From: Planctomicrobium sp051466335
Lineage (GTDB): Bacteria > Planctomycetota > Planctomycetia > Planctomycetales > Planctomycetaceae
Assembly (NCBI RefSeq): GCF_051466335.1
Contig: NZ_CP195793.1
Location: 558,001-622,000, forward strand
Direction: 5' to 3'
Length of the DNA: 64,000 nt
Position 1 is the first letter of the stretch. Each line of letters starts with the position of its first letter. The notes under the pieces are model-generated. The model searched no databases. It was not told where the DNA came from and saw nothing but the letters and a program-made list of their open reading frames with translations. The translations under genes and the position numbers were made by a program. Below are positions 51,909 through 61,542 of the stretch, piece by piece.

Positions 51909-53420
51909 CTATTCCGTGCGACCTTCTGTTTCGTCCTTTTCGGCTCCGTCGACAACGCCTGCTGCTTCGTCACTCTCCATCGCGGCTTCATACTTCGCCA
52001 GCAAGTCACGAAACACCTGTTCGTTCTTCAGGATGTATCTGGTCACATAAACCGCAAATTGTTCGCCACTCTCTCCGAGGAGTTCATCCGCCTCTTCGAA
52101 CGGATCCTCTTCAGAATCCGTCATTCGGCTTAACATCTCGACTCGAGTGTCGAAGTCCGTTGGTGGACCACGGCGACCAAACTTTGCAGTCGCCGCATCG
52201 AAAGCAACTGCCGTTTTCTCCAATCCAATAGCAGCTAAATCTTGACGGGCCTGTTTCCACGAATCCGCATCTTCACTTCTGAAGTAGTCCTGGAAGGAAC
52301 CATACGTGAGAGAGTCATCCAAAAGACGTAACCTGACAACGAGTTGAATAGGATCAGGCATCTCCTGAAACGATTCGCCGTCTTCGAAGTAGTAGATTGC
52401 AACCTGTATGTTATCAAAGCCTCGGTTGGCCAATAGTCCGCGCGCTGCTCCACTTGCGACTTCCGAGTCTTTGGAATCCATGAGTGTCTCGAGGAGTTCG
52501 CGGTCCTCCGGATTCTTGTGCGCTCCTAGTAAGACCAACGCGTCCTCCAGACTCGTCGAAAAGTCGTAATCCGCCGAAAGGGGGCGAAGTTCCTCAATGA
52601 GTTTGATGAGCTTCTCTCGAGGAATTGAAGTCTCGGAATACAGAAAAGCAGAAAGTACATCCCCAAGAATCTCCGACTCCACAGAGAAACTTTTTGCGTC
52701 GAGAAGCAGCTCAATCGCACGATCCTGATCGAGTTTCAGCAAGATTTCCGGAATATTCGAGTAGACCTCGGCATTTCCCATGATCTTAACCAGTAATGGA
52801 AAAGCCGCTTCGACGACAGTTTCATCAATCGTTTCGACGTAACTGAGAGCCTCCAGTCCGTCGACAACAGCGTTGAGGACATCAGGTGATTCATCATTGA
52901 GCCCCTGTGTGATGTAGGGAACACTGGCAGCACTTCCCGTCGATGCAATCCTTTCCATTGCAATACTTCTCACGTCAGTTGAGGAGTGGTCAACAAACGG
53001 TGCCAGATGTTCAATCAGCAAAGCAGGGTCTGCACCTTCCAAAAGATCGCAAGCCCAACTCAATGGCGTTTCCCAACTCCCATTATTCAAGCGGGTGAGC
53101 CGGTGGTGATGTTCGGAATTTTTCAGAATCTCAAACAGAGGAGCATGAACCTTCTCACCGAGTGAGTTCAATGCTACACGCTGCAGATATCCGTCGTCAT
53201 AACTTTTGCATTCAAGAAGATACCAGCGTACCAACGATTGAATCTGAGCATCGTCCCAGGTACTGGCAATCTCAGCGACCTCCTCGTGTTTATCCCAGTA
53301 ATCTCCAGTGTTTGACCACTTCTCCGGAGCAACAGTGAGATCCACTGGAAGAGTCTGACGAACCTCCTCCATTCCAGCTTCCATCCCAGCCAGCAAAGCT
53401 AGCAGCAATATAGCGACCAA
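51909..53420 (-). CDS. HEAT-repeat protein with C-terminal DMP19-like domain
   Basis: Protein of about 503 residues. The N-terminus is hydrophobic (VAILLLALLAGME), possibly a short signal. Helical repeats from about residue 60 to 330 are of HEAT/PBS-lyase type: SLGEKVHAPLFEILK, SIAMERIASTGSAASVPYITQGLND. From about 375 the pattern changes to YGSFQDYFRSEDADSWKQARQDLAAIGLEKTAVAFDAA. That resembles the DMP19/DUF4375 domain, whose NGGF-type motif is here YGSF. The C-terminus is highly acidic. The only usable start is TTG at 53420, just after an in-frame TGA. Probably a scaffold; partner unknown. Confidence 0.65.
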   Translation of the reverse strand: MVAILLLALLAGMEAGMEEVRQTLPVDLTVAPEKWSNTGDYWDKHEEVAEIASTWDDAQIQSLVRWYLLECKSYDDGYLQRVALNSLGEKVHAPLFEILKNSEHHHRLTRLNNGSWETPLSWACDLLEGADPALLIEHLAPFVDHSSTDVRSIAMERIASTGSAASVPYITQGLNDESPDVLNAVVDGLEALSYVETIDETVVEAAFPLLVKIMGNAEVYSNIPEILLKLDQDRAIELLLDAKSFSVESEILGDVLSAFLYSETSIPREKLIKLIEELRPLSADYDFSTSLEDALVLLGAHKNPEDRELLETLMDSKDSEVASGAARGLLANRGFDNIQVAIYYFEDGESFQEMPDPIQLVVRLRLLDDSLTYGSFQDYFRSEDADSWKQARQDLAAIGLEKTAVAFDAATAKFGRRGPPTDFDTRVEMLSRMTDSEEDPFEEADELLGESGEQFAVYVTRYILKNEQVFRDLLAKYEAAMESDEAAGVVDGAEKDETEGRTE

Positions 53421-53543
53421 TTTATAGCCCTCTCAGAATCAATCGTTCATTACAACCATCGATTGCATCGAGCAACGAGAACGTTTGAGTTCCCCGAGCT
53501 GATCCCTTCGATGGCCGTCGCGAGCAGACTGCTATCGTCAACA

Positions 53544-54818
53544 TTATCCGCGACGCGATGCCCGTTTACTGAATGTATGACAGACATCAGCAACCTGTCC
53601 ATTGAAATCAAGAGCCACATGGAAACGATCATCTCCTTCGAGGCGATGCACGGTGATGTGATTCGCACTACTCACCCTTGCAAGATATGGCCGCAATTCG
53701 GGTTCATTGAGTGGTCGTAGTTGTCCCCATGACCCATCTCCCAAATAGAGCACTCCGTTTTTGTCATGGAGACCATCAGTGAGTGGATGCGTCCGCTTGA
53801 AAGTATGGTCGTGATGCTCCAGCACGAGATCGACCTTGTACTTTTCAAACAATGGGCACCAGTGCTTTCGTTGACTGGAACCGGTTCCGGGTGCTCCATC
53901 TTTTCCTTCGGGAACCCGGTAAGAAGGATAGGCTGGAACATGGCCTGCCACGATCAGGTGCTGACGATCTGCTCGATCCTTCAGTGCTGACTCCAGCCAA
54001 TCTGTCTGCTCACCAGCGACAGGACACAAATGTCCTGTATCGAGTAGCACCAGACTTAGATAGTCCCCAATATCGAGCACGCCGTAAGTTCGTTCTGGAA
54101 AGAAGCCGTCAAAGAAACTCAGATACTGAGGAGAACGGCTTCGATCTGTCGTCACTCCTTCCACTTCGTGATTGCCAATACAGGTAATCATCGGGATGGT
54201 ACGACCAGCGGAATCGACCATCGAGGAATGATAGTTTCTCAGAAACTTTGTAAAGGTGTCTGGAGACTTCCCGTTGTCGTAAGCAAGGTCACCGCCAATT
54301 AAAGCGAATCGAGGATCCTGCATGGCTGCGATTGCATTGACCTTGCGGCAGGCGCTCCCCGTTCCACAGTCCCCCCCGGAGACCCATTGAATCGTATCGG
54401 TCGCGTGAGAGGGCATCGTGCGAAACTTCCGAACCTCGGTCGTCCCGCTGACACGAAATTGATAGTCGGTGTTCGGCTGTAATCCCTCCACTTCCAGACG
54501 ATGCAGCTTGTGATCAGTCTTCTGATAAGGACGAAGCTGCGTGACATAGCGAGTCTTCAGATCCTTTCCGACTTCGTCGACGTAAATTGCTCCGTTCGCT
54601 GGTGTGTCGAGATCCAGCCACTGAAACGTCATTGTTGTCGTAGGGTCTTTTTGCCAGGTCAAAATCAGCGTATCGGGAGCCAGTCTGACATTGGGGTCAT
54701 TCGAGTGAGCGTGAGCTGAGTTTTCTCCGGTCACGTTACGGTTGCAGCCAATCAGATCGAGAGCGGACGCAGCAGCGATCCCAGAGAGCGACGCACCTAA
54801 GAATTCTCGACGCTTCAT
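53544..54818 (-). CDS. purple-acid-phosphatase-like metallophosphoesterase, exported
   Basis: Protein of 424 residues. The twin-arginine-type signal MKRREFLGASLSGIAAASALDLIGC ends in a lipobox-like IGC, so it may be a Tat-exported lipoprotein. An N-terminal fibronectin-like domain (about residues 45-135) precedes the calcineurin-type phosphatase core. Its metal motifs are in order: GGDCGTGS, GGDLAYDNG, CIGNHEVEG, VAGHVPAYPS and LEHHDHTFKRTHPL. All dinuclear-metal ligands of the GD..GD..GNH(E)..GH..GH pattern are recognisable, in variant form. Likely releases phosphate from esters outside the cytoplasm. Confidence 0.88.
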   Translation of the reverse strand: MKRREFLGASLSGIAAASALDLIGCNRNVTGENSAHAHSNDPNVRLAPDTLILTWQKDPTTTMTFQWLDLDTPANGAIYVDEVGKDLKTRYVTQLRPYQKTDHKLHRLEVEGLQPNTDYQFRVSGTTEVRKFRTMPSHATDTIQWVSGGDCGTGSACRKVNAIAAMQDPRFALIGGDLAYDNGKSPDTFTKFLRNYHSSMVDSAGRTIPMITCIGNHEVEGVTTDRSRSPQYLSFFDGFFPERTYGVLDIGDYLSLVLLDTGHLCPVAGEQTDWLESALKDRADRQHLIVAGHVPAYPSYRVPEGKDGAPGTGSSQRKHWCPLFEKYKVDLVLEHHDHTFKRTHPLTDGLHDKNGVLYLGDGSWGQLRPLNEPELRPYLARVSSANHITVHRLEGDDRFHVALDFNGQVADVCHTFSKRASRRG

Positions 54819-54937
54819 ACGGCAATCCCATCACATCTGATCGAACCAGTTACGATATCGTTATCACAATCACCATGTAATTTCAGGTGCGGATGACGTC
54901 AACCCCATCCTAAATTGGATTACATTTTCAAAAGAAA

Positions 54938-54968
54938 ATGCCTGAATCAAATCATGATTCAGGCATTC
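54938..54968 (-). terminator. intrinsic terminator of the leftward RNase E/G gene
   Basis: AATGCCTGAATCA (54938-54950) and TGATTCAGGCATT (54956-54968) form a 13-bp stem with a 5-base loop. Read leftward it is followed by TTTTCTTTT. It lies 25 bp past the stop. Confidence 0.9.
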
Positions 54969-54993
54969 AAAACGATGGATACCAGTTGCTTCG

Positions 54994-56559
54994 CTATGCA
55001 GGGAAATCAACACCCTTGAGCGGAACTCCCAGTTTGTTAAAGCACTTCACAACGAGGTGAGACGGATTGACCGTCGCGCCTGTTTGAACACGTACCAGGA
55101 CGCCGTACTTCTCTTCCAGATTTGTCAGTTCACGACGCTTCTTGTTGATTAAGTAATCTGCGACTCGCTGATGAACTTCCAGGCGAACCTCAGCGACTTC
55201 TGGCAGTGAAGCGGACAACATCAGCGAACGCACCACTTCGATCGCCATGCTTTCGGCTGTCTTTACCTGAGCACTTCCATTGCAGCATGGGCAATCTTCA
55301 TATGTGCTGCGACGAAGCGACGGGCGAATACGCTGGCGGGTCATTTCGATCAGACCGAAAGGACTGATCCGAAGCACCTTGGTGCGGGCTCGATCGCGCT
55401 CGACACAGGCGCGAAGCTTGCGTTCTACGCCACGTCGATGTTTCTCATCCCGCATATCGATGAAGTCGTTGACAATCACTCCACCGAGATCGCGGAGACG
55501 AATTTGGCGTGCGATCTCTTCAGCTGCTTCTAGGTTGACGTGATAGGCTGAACGCTCAGCGTCATCATTTGAACGAGAGCTTCCGCTGTTCACGTCGATG
55601 GCAACCAAAGCTTCAGTCTGATCGATGACCAATGATCCACCGGACTTGAGTGGAACGCGTCGGCTCTGAATGCGTTCAATCTCGTCTTCAATGTTGTACT
55701 TATTGAAGAGCGGTTCTTTTCCATCGTAGAACTGCACTCGATCAACATGCTTTGGAAGCACCACCTTCATGAACTCGCGAGCCTTTTCAAAGGCGACTGG
55801 CTCATCGATATGAATCGCTTCGATGTCGGTGTGGTAGATATCCCGGATTGTCCGGGTGATCATGTCACTCTCTTCGTAGATGTCGACAGGCGATGGAGTA
55901 TTCCCCAATCGTCGAACGATCGTCTTCCACAAACGGAGCAGGTAGTTCATATCCCGCTGAAGATCTTTTTCGGTTCGATCAACACCGGCGGTACGAATGA
56001 TGAACCCGAGACCAGCAGGCGGACTAAGTGCTTTCAGGATCTTGCGCAGATTGCGACGAACATCCTCATCTTCGATCTTGCGGCTGATTCCCAATCTGTT
56101 CAGACCTGGCATCAGCACGAGATAGCGACCGGGAATGCTGATGTATGTCGAAAGGGTCGGTCCTTTGTTTCCGATCCCCTCTTTAATGACTTGAATCAGA
56201 ACTTCGCTGCCACGCTGAAAGATTTCCTGAATGGGGGGCTTATTACGTGAGCTACGTTCGTTGAGTTTGGAGTTTCTCCCCTTCTCAACTTCGTTGCGTT
56301 CCCGTTCATCGAGCAGATGCTTGTAGTACTGATATTCCACGTCGCTGACGTGAAGAAAGCCGTTTCGTCCGACTCCGAAGTCGACAAAGACAGCTTGAAT
56401 ACTTGGCTCGATATTGACTACGCGACCCTTGTAGACGTTTCCGACGTACGCTTCAGCACTGGATCGTTCGACATAGAGTTCTTCCAGAACTCCATCTTCA
56501 ACAATTGCAATTCGACTTTCTTCTGGCTGAAGCACATTGATCAGCATTTCTTTTTTCAT
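54994..56559 (-). CDS. ribonuclease E/G family endoribonuclease
   Basis: Endoribonuclease of 521 residues for rRNA processing and mRNA decay. It has an S1 domain near residues 35-130 (GNVYKGRVVNIEPSIQAVFVDFGVGRNGFLHVSDV). An RNase H-like part has PGRYLVLMPGLNRLGISRKIED. The catalytic DNase I-like region contains VAIDVNSGSSRSNDDAE and LGGVIVNDFIDMRDEKHRR, with the Asp pair. The zinc-link motif CPCC is in YEDCPCCNGSAQV. It is G-like in length and lacks a long RNase E C-terminal scaffold. The ATG at 56559 is preferred: GAAGAGAG lies upstream and the fold starts there. The open frame extends 41 codons further. Confidence 0.93.
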   Translation of the reverse strand: MKKEMLINVLQPEESRIAIVEDGVLEELYVERSSAEAYVGNVYKGRVVNIEPSIQAVFVDFGVGRNGFLHVSDVEYQYYKHLLDERERNEVEKGRNSKLNERSSRNKPPIQEIFQRGSEVLIQVIKEGIGNKGPTLSTYISIPGRYLVLMPGLNRLGISRKIEDEDVRRNLRKILKALSPPAGLGFIIRTAGVDRTEKDLQRDMNYLLRLWKTIVRRLGNTPSPVDIYEESDMITRTIRDIYHTDIEAIHIDEPVAFEKAREFMKVVLPKHVDRVQFYDGKEPLFNKYNIEDEIERIQSRRVPLKSGGSLVIDQTEALVAIDVNSGSSRSNDDAERSAYHVNLEAAEEIARQIRLRDLGGVIVNDFIDMRDEKHRRGVERKLRACVERDRARTKVLRISPFGLIEMTRQRIRPSLRRSTYEDCPCCNGSAQVKTAESMAIEVVRSLMLSASLPEVAEVRLEVHQRVADYLINKKRRELTNLEEKYGVLVRVQTGATVNPSHLVVKCFNKLGVPLKGVDFPA

Positions 56560-57694
56560 GGATCTCTCTTCGTCTGTAGGGACGAACAGGATGCATCTTG
56601 CACAAGGCGGCGGTCTCCCTAGCGGCTGCTGTTTCGCAAACAAATCGAAAATCGATTGCGGCCATGTCTCTCCCAGCTGCAAAGCTGAATTCTGGAGAGA
56701 GTCTCATGGATCCGAAGGGTTGTCGGAGTAACGCTCCAAAGACACGAATCGTTAGTGCAGATCCGGTTGAGCCGACAACAGATGGCGAAAAATCAGTCTG
56801 AATTCCTGGAAGAGTCGTTAACTGACAAACCGGCTGAGAAATCTGGGAGCACCGTGCAGCATCCCACGAGGAAGCCAGTTCAGTCGCGATTTGTCCGAGA
56901 AGACGGGGTCCGTTCACGCAAGCGTCGGCACTTCCATTGACTCTTAAGTTCAAGTGGGCCGAGTTGGGACGGGTGCCGTGATACACTCTGGTCTAACCCT
57001 GAGAAAATTGAAGGTTTTATAGGCAAACAGTTGTTTCGGTCTGACCGCGAGCGTTGAGATTCAAGAGAAATTGCCCGCGGAGCAGGAGTCCATACAAGTT
57101 AATAGAATCATGCTTGCAACGCCAAGGTCCAATCGATCGGAATCGCGGGAAATCAAATGAGATTTGGCGATTGCGTCAAAACCCCGGACTCCCTTTTTGA
57201 AAAATCACAAAAAAAATATACGCAAAACTATCCAAGACCGAAAATTTCCCTTATGGTACTTTTTACAAGCGTCATTCCTGCTTTGGAGGCAGGTAGACTT
57301 GAGTAGAACTTACTCCGCTTGAAAGAATTACGTCCAATTCGGGTGCCGCTGCATACTATACGCTATACTCGCAGCAATAATCAGGGACTACCCAACAGTC
57401 TTGAAAGTTTAGTTGCGCCTACTTTCGACCGTGATTGGTGGATGCTGGTCAAAACACTCTTGACCACCCCCTACTTGGACTCGAAAATCAATTCGAGTGT
57501 GCCAGTAGTAATGTTCATTGCCATGCCTACTAAAATTTCAGGGTGACTTTGGCACCTCCGACGCAAATCGGCCCACCCGCAATTTCGCTTCACCATTCGA
57601 AATGAAACCGAATTTCGAAGTCATGCGAGTTCAGCCAATCGAAGCGAAATTCAATCGCTAGGCATCATCGAAATCCAGAGAGAATACACGAACT
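56560..57694. other. long intergenic region between the RNase E/G gene and the SDR gene
   Basis: About 1.1 kb between two divergent genes. Several short frames on both strands (for example 57319-57546 on + and up to 56986 on -) lack domains or good start sites. The stretch around 57200-57250 is AT-rich, suggesting promoters. It could hold a long RNase E-type leader, which in E. coli serves autoregulation. No conserved RNA fold could be identified by reading. Confidence 0.45.
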
Positions 57695-58846
57695 ATGGGA
57701 CATGTCTTGCTGACCGGCGCCACCGGTTTACTTGGCCGATACCTCATGAAAGACCTCCTCAGCCAGGGAGTCGACATGGCGGTTCTCGTTCGTCCTAGCC
57801 GTCGAAACAGTCCACACCAGCGCATCGAAGCAGCAATGCAAGTCTGGGAAAAGGAACTCAATCGTTCTCTTCCACGACCTGTTGTGCTCTGTGGGGATAT
57901 CATCAGCCCGGATCTCGGTTTGACTGGCCCGGAACTAAGCTGGGCGTCCGAGAACTGCACTTCAATTATCCACAACGCTGCAAGCCTCTCTTTTGTCAGC
58001 ACCGGTAAAGACTCCGAACCCTGGCGTTCCAATGTCGGCGGTGTCCAGAATGTCCTCGAATTCTCTGAGCAAGCTGGCATCGAGAACTTTTTCCATGTGT
58101 CGACAGCTTACGTCGCAGGAAAACGTGATGGACTCGTCTACGAATCAGAACTCAATATGGGGCAAGAGTTTGCAAACCCATACGAGGAGAGCAAAGTCCA
58201 AGCTGAGGAGTTGGTTCGATCCGCAAACCACATCAAGTCTCTGACTGTATTTCGTCCCGCCATCATCGTCGGTGACAGCCAAAGCGGATTGACGTTCACT
58301 TACCATAACTACTACGCAATGCTTCAGTTGGGACTGACATTGTCGCAAAGCCTGGGTGTCCAGGACTTCACAGGGAAGATGCTTTCAAGCTCATTCCAGA
58401 TCAACGTTGAAGGCTACGAGTGCAAGAATCTCGTGCCCGTCGACTGGGTTTCGGAAGCGATGGCCCGAATTTTCACCACTCCCGAACTCCACGGCCAGAC
58501 ATACCATCTGACCCCTCGAGTCCCAATCACTGTTCGGCTGATCAAAGATGTGATCGAAGAAATCGTTGGAATGTATGGAGTGATGTTCTCTGGTGTGAAC
58601 GGCACTGTCGGCGGCGGCGAGATTGGCGAACTCTTCATGAAACACATGGAGGTTTACCACTCGTATTGGAAGGACGATCCGAAATTCGATTCGTCCAATA
58701 CGATTGCAGCCTTGCCAGATCTCCCTTGCCCATTGGTCGATCGCCAGATGCTGAAGCAACTTTCAGAGTTCGCGATCAATCACAGCTTCAACTGGCGCGA
58801 CCCACGAGTCGAAGTCAAAGAGCCTGCTCTGTTGAGCGCCTCGTAG
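57695..58846 (+). CDS. SDR-family NAD(P)-dependent protein, thioester reductase / acyl-CoA reductase-like (NAD_binding_4)
   Basis: Extended short-chain dehydrogenase of 383 residues. The Rossmann loop GHVLLTGATGLLGRYLMKDL starts at residue 2. The pattern resembles the NAD_binding_4 type: VVLCGDIISPDLGLTGPELSW, IIHNAASLSFVS, NVGGVQNVLEFS. The catalytic YEESKVQAEELV (Tyr-x3-Lys) is near residue 167. VFRPAIIVGDSQSGLT follows. The second half probably binds the acyl or isoprenoid substrate. A role in lipid or polyketide-like metabolism is plausible but unproven. No adenylation or carrier domain gene is adjacent. A terminator follows. Confidence 0.85.
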   Translation: MGHVLLTGATGLLGRYLMKDLLSQGVDMAVLVRPSRRNSPHQRIEAAMQVWEKELNRSLPRPVVLCGDIISPDLGLTGPELSWASENCTSIIHNAASLSFVSTGKDSEPWRSNVGGVQNVLEFSEQAGIENFFHVSTAYVAGKRDGLVYESELNMGQEFANPYEESKVQAEELVRSANHIKSLTVFRPAIIVGDSQSGLTFTYHNYYAMLQLGLTLSQSLGVQDFTGKMLSSSFQINVEGYECKNLVPVDWVSEAMARIFTTPELHGQTYHLTPRVPITVRLIKDVIEEIVGMYGVMFSGVNGTVGGGEIGELFMKHMEVYHSYWKDDPKFDSSNTIAALPDLPCPLVDRQMLKQLSEFAINHSFNWRDPRVEVKEPALLSAS

Positions 58847-58872
58847 AACTGTTAATGCGACTAACGTCTGTC

Positions 58873-58906
58873 AAAGCCCGTGCAATTCATTTTGCACGGG
58901 CTTTTT
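58873..58906 (+). terminator. intrinsic terminator after the SDR gene
   Basis: AAAGCCCGTGCAA (58873-58885) pairs with TTGCACGGGCTTT (58892-58904), ending in TTTTT. A 13-bp stem, 27 bp after the stop. Confidence 0.93.
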
Positions 58907-58994
58907 GCATTCAGCCACAAGAGTTCGCCACGCTGTCCGGGGCAAAGTTGAGACGCTTCTCTTGTACGTGTTGTCGACTTCATACGACAAATAA

Positions 58995-59029
58995 AAAAGG
59001 CCCCTCGTCTTGAAGACAAGGGGCCTTTT
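58995..59029 (-). terminator. intrinsic terminator of the tRNA-Leu gene
   Basis: AAAAGGCCCCT and AGGGGCCTTTT, with inner GTCTT/AAGAC arms, form a long stem interrupted by one mismatch (C/A). Read leftward it is followed by TTTATTTG. It sits 4 bp past the tRNA 3' end. Confidence 0.88.
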
Positions 59030-59032
59030 GAG

Positions 59033-59117
59033 TGCGGTCGAGAGGAGTCGAACCTCCACGTCCTTATCGGACACAAGAACCTGAATCTTGCGCGTCTGCC
59101 AATTCCGCCACGACCGC
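59033..59117 (-). tRNA. tRNA-Leu (anticodon CAG)
   Basis: Read on the minus strand, an 85-nt cloverleaf with a variable arm starts GCGGTCG and ends CGACCGC plus discriminator A. The anticodon stem is CAAGA/TCTTG with loop TTCAGGT, giving anticodon CAG, which reads CUG. A long variable arm (GTCCGATAAGGAC-type) and the T-loop GGTTCGACTCC are class II tRNA-Leu features. The CCA end is not encoded (the bases after the discriminator are CTC), so it must be added by nucleotidyltransferase. Confidence 0.97.
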
Positions 59118-60000
59118 GGCGAGAGCAGAGTGTATCCAAACATTGTGACTGGTCAACTCTGTTTGAACATTCAAGGCGAGACTCAGTCGCCAACAATCCA
59201 TAGATGGCCTGAGTATCCAAACCACTTCAGAAGGTAACTCGCGAGACAAATACCCAACGATGCCTTCGAGTTGACTTTTAAAATTTTCAACTGATCCGGA
59301 ACGCACTCACTCGAATCGAATCTCGTGACTGACGTTGCTTCCGATTTGAATCGGCGGCAGAAGGGGAGCCTGGACCAACCTCTCCAATGCGAATTCTGCT
59401 CAATTTCGCATCAACCGAGACTCCCGCCTGCGAACGCAACTCTCCCACTTGAGCATTTCCCAAAATTCCCCGAGAGATTGAGAACAAAGTCTCTACAATG
59501 ATTTGAATTTACCCGAAAGTCGCAATATTTTCTCGCGAGTACCTTGTCTTCCAAATTTCCTATTCAAAACAGAGTCACCAATCTTCCAAACACATTCAAT
59601 GCGTGTACTTTACCTAGACACCTTATTTTCCTGTCGAATGGACTCCACAAATCCATGCAGTTGCTGCGTGATTTGGCGTCGACAACTCGTTGATATCGTG
59701 TGGGCATTTCTGTTGCCAAATTAAGCCCCGACGAGCACGAAAATCACGTCTGTTGAGAACTCCTTTTTTCTCCAGAGTGTCTCCACGTATTTCGCACAAT
59801 TCACAAACAGGTTATCGACGCGAAATCACATCACTCGAAATTCGTGCAACCTGAAGCAGAATTGATGCTTAGATACGTCGAGTAGCAGTTCCGAAACCAC
59901 TCATCATCGACTATGATACGGTTACTGATACCTTCTCTTTTGAGAATGGTCCAAGGGGCCGTTTTGGTCTATCGCGTTGTTCAAAGAGTGGTTGTCACCC
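59118..60000. other. intergenic region upstream of dnaN
   Basis: 883 bp without a recognised gene. I searched by eye for DnaA boxes (TTATNCACA and variants); none was convincing. The nearest is TTATCGACG at about 59812. Because dnaN and gyrB follow, this could be near oriC, but the sequence does not show it. AT-rich patches lie at 59520-59600 and 59760-59850. Confidence 0.4.
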
Positions 60001-61116
60001 ATGAAACTCAGCTGTCCCCGCAATGTACTGCAGGCTGCCTTTAGCATTGTCAGCGGCGTTGTTCCTCAACGCTCTCCCAAAGAGATCCTTAGGAATGTGA
60101 AACTGACGCTTGCTGACGGGAAAGCCACCCTTCTTGGAACAGATGAAGAGGTCGGCATCCGCTACGAGTTGGCAGACGTCGTCACCGAGTCAGTCGGAGA
60201 GGTGTTGCTTCCAACTCAGCGAGTGAACGCCATTCTGCGTGAAGTGCAGGACGACACGATTCAGATCGAAGTCAATGAAGAAGCTTTGTGGATTCGCACA
60301 TCCAATAGCGAATTCCGTTTGAGTGGTGAAGATCCCGCCCAGTTCCCAACTGTCGCGAAGTTTGAAGACAACGACTACTACGTGCTCTCCGGAAAAGCGT
60401 TGAAGCAGGGGATTCATCGCACCCTGTTTGCAACGGACACAGAAAGCACTCGTTACGCTTTGGGCGGAGTGCTGCTTGAACTGGATGCTGAGCATCTGAC
60501 TCTGGCTGCCACAGATGGTCGACGACTCGCTGTCGTCAAAACAGGATGTGGAGCTCATGGAACTGTCCAGGAAGAAGCTGGGCAGCCTGTCATCCCCGCG
60601 AAAGCGATGTCTTTGATCGAGCGTTCAATCCACGATGAAGATCAGGAAGTGCATCTCGCGATTCACCCGCATCACGTTCTCGTTCGAAGTGGATTGTCTA
60701 CGATCTATGCCCGTCTGGTCGAAGGACGATTCCCGAGATATCAGGACGTGATTCCACAAGATTGTGAAATCAAGATCGAGTTCGTCGTCGGACCATTTCT
60801 GTCTGCTGTTCGTCAGGCGATGATTGTGACGAACGAAGAAAGCCGCGGAGTCGATTTCGCGTTCAACGAGGGAACACTCACTCTGACCAGCCTTGGGCAG
60901 GACGTGGGATCTTCTCGAATCGAATTACCTGTCAGTTTCGAGGGGGCGGCGTTTACTGTCACCTTCGATCCTCGTTTCGTGCAGGAGTTCCTGCGGGTTC
61001 TGGAACCTGCAGGTCCTGTGACATTGAGTCTTGTCGACAGCAATAGTGCTGCTGTTTTTCAGGCTGATGGAAACTACACCTACGTTGTGATGCCTTTAGC
61101 ACGTGACGATCGGTAG
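60001..61116 (+). CDS. dnaN: DNA polymerase III subunit beta (sliding clamp)
   Basis: Ring-shaped clamp that tethers the replicative polymerase to DNA. The 371 residues have the typical three-domain form. KLSCPRNVLQAAFSIVSGVVPQRSPKEILRNVKL comes first. LSGEDPAQFP is near 105, and LFATDTESTRYALGGVLLEL near 140. LAATDGRRLAVVKT follows. The last lines have NYTYVVMPLAR, the C-terminal hydrophobic pocket. ATG 60001 is chosen over an upstream frame start because similarity begins there. dnaA is not next to it. The next genes are a DciA-like gene and gyrB. Confidence 0.96.
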   Translation: MKLSCPRNVLQAAFSIVSGVVPQRSPKEILRNVKLTLADGKATLLGTDEEVGIRYELADVVTESVGEVLLPTQRVNAILREVQDDTIQIEVNEEALWIRTSNSEFRLSGEDPAQFPTVAKFEDNDYYVLSGKALKQGIHRTLFATDTESTRYALGGVLLELDAEHLTLAATDGRRLAVVKTGCGAHGTVQEEAGQPVIPAKAMSLIERSIHDEDQEVHLAIHPHHVLVRSGLSTIYARLVEGRFPRYQDVIPQDCEIKIEFVVGPFLSAVRQAMIVTNEESRGVDFAFNEGTLTLTSLGQDVGSSRIELPVSFEGAAFTVTFDPRFVQEFLRVLEPAGPVTLSLVDSNSAAVFQADGNYTYVVMPLARDDR

Positions 61117-61180
61117 GCGTTGATTTTCGCGAATCGAACGCGTCGATCTGTTACGGTGTTCCTGTACGGAAGGAGTCGCG

Positions 61181-61531
61181 ATGCCACTTGGCCCCAAAGA
61201 ACGAAGTCGCCCGTACGATACGAGCGAGCCGGATACGTTGAATTCGGTCCTTTCGAAGCTCTTCGCCGCGAAAGGGTATGGTCGGGTCCAAGGGGATCGG
61301 CAACTCCACGAAATCTGGCGAAAAGTGGCGGGTGAAGACCTGTCTCGCGAGACAAAAGTGTTGAGTTTGAAAAACGGAGTTTTGCAGATTGGTGTGTCGA
61401 GCTCTGCGTTGATGAGCGAACTGGCTGCGTTTGGCAAACAGGAATTGCTCGAGCGTCTTCAGAGTGATCATGCTGATTTGCGCATCAAGGATCTCAAGTT
61501 TAAGCGGCGAGGAGATCTGGGAGTGCGTTAG
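61181..61531 (+). CDS. DUF721 (DciA-like) protein
   Basis: Small replication-associated protein of 116 residues. DUF721 members include DciA, the helicase-loading factor used by many bacteria that lack DnaC. Family pattern: LNSVLSKLFAAKGYG, HEIWRKVAGEDLSRETKVLSLKNGVLQIGVSSSALMSELAAFGKQELLERLQ, then IKDLKFKRRGDLG. The ATG has a strong AAGGAG 6 bp upstream. It lies between dnaN and gyrB, as expected for a replication cluster. Confidence 0.87.
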   Translation: MPLGPKERSRPYDTSEPDTLNSVLSKLFAAKGYGRVQGDRQLHEIWRKVAGEDLSRETKVLSLKNGVLQIGVSSSALMSELAAFGKQELLERLQSDHADLRIKDLKFKRRGDLGVR

Positions 61532-61542
61532 TGATTGAGAAT

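Noticed and set aside
56498..56986. A leftward 162-codon frame overlapping the RNase E/G start
   Set aside because: Out of frame with the RNase, low-order sequence, no start signal.
59761..59860. Possible DnaA-box cluster upstream of dnaN
   Set aside because: Only TTATCGACG-like partial matches. None fits the 9-bp consensus well and they are not clustered.
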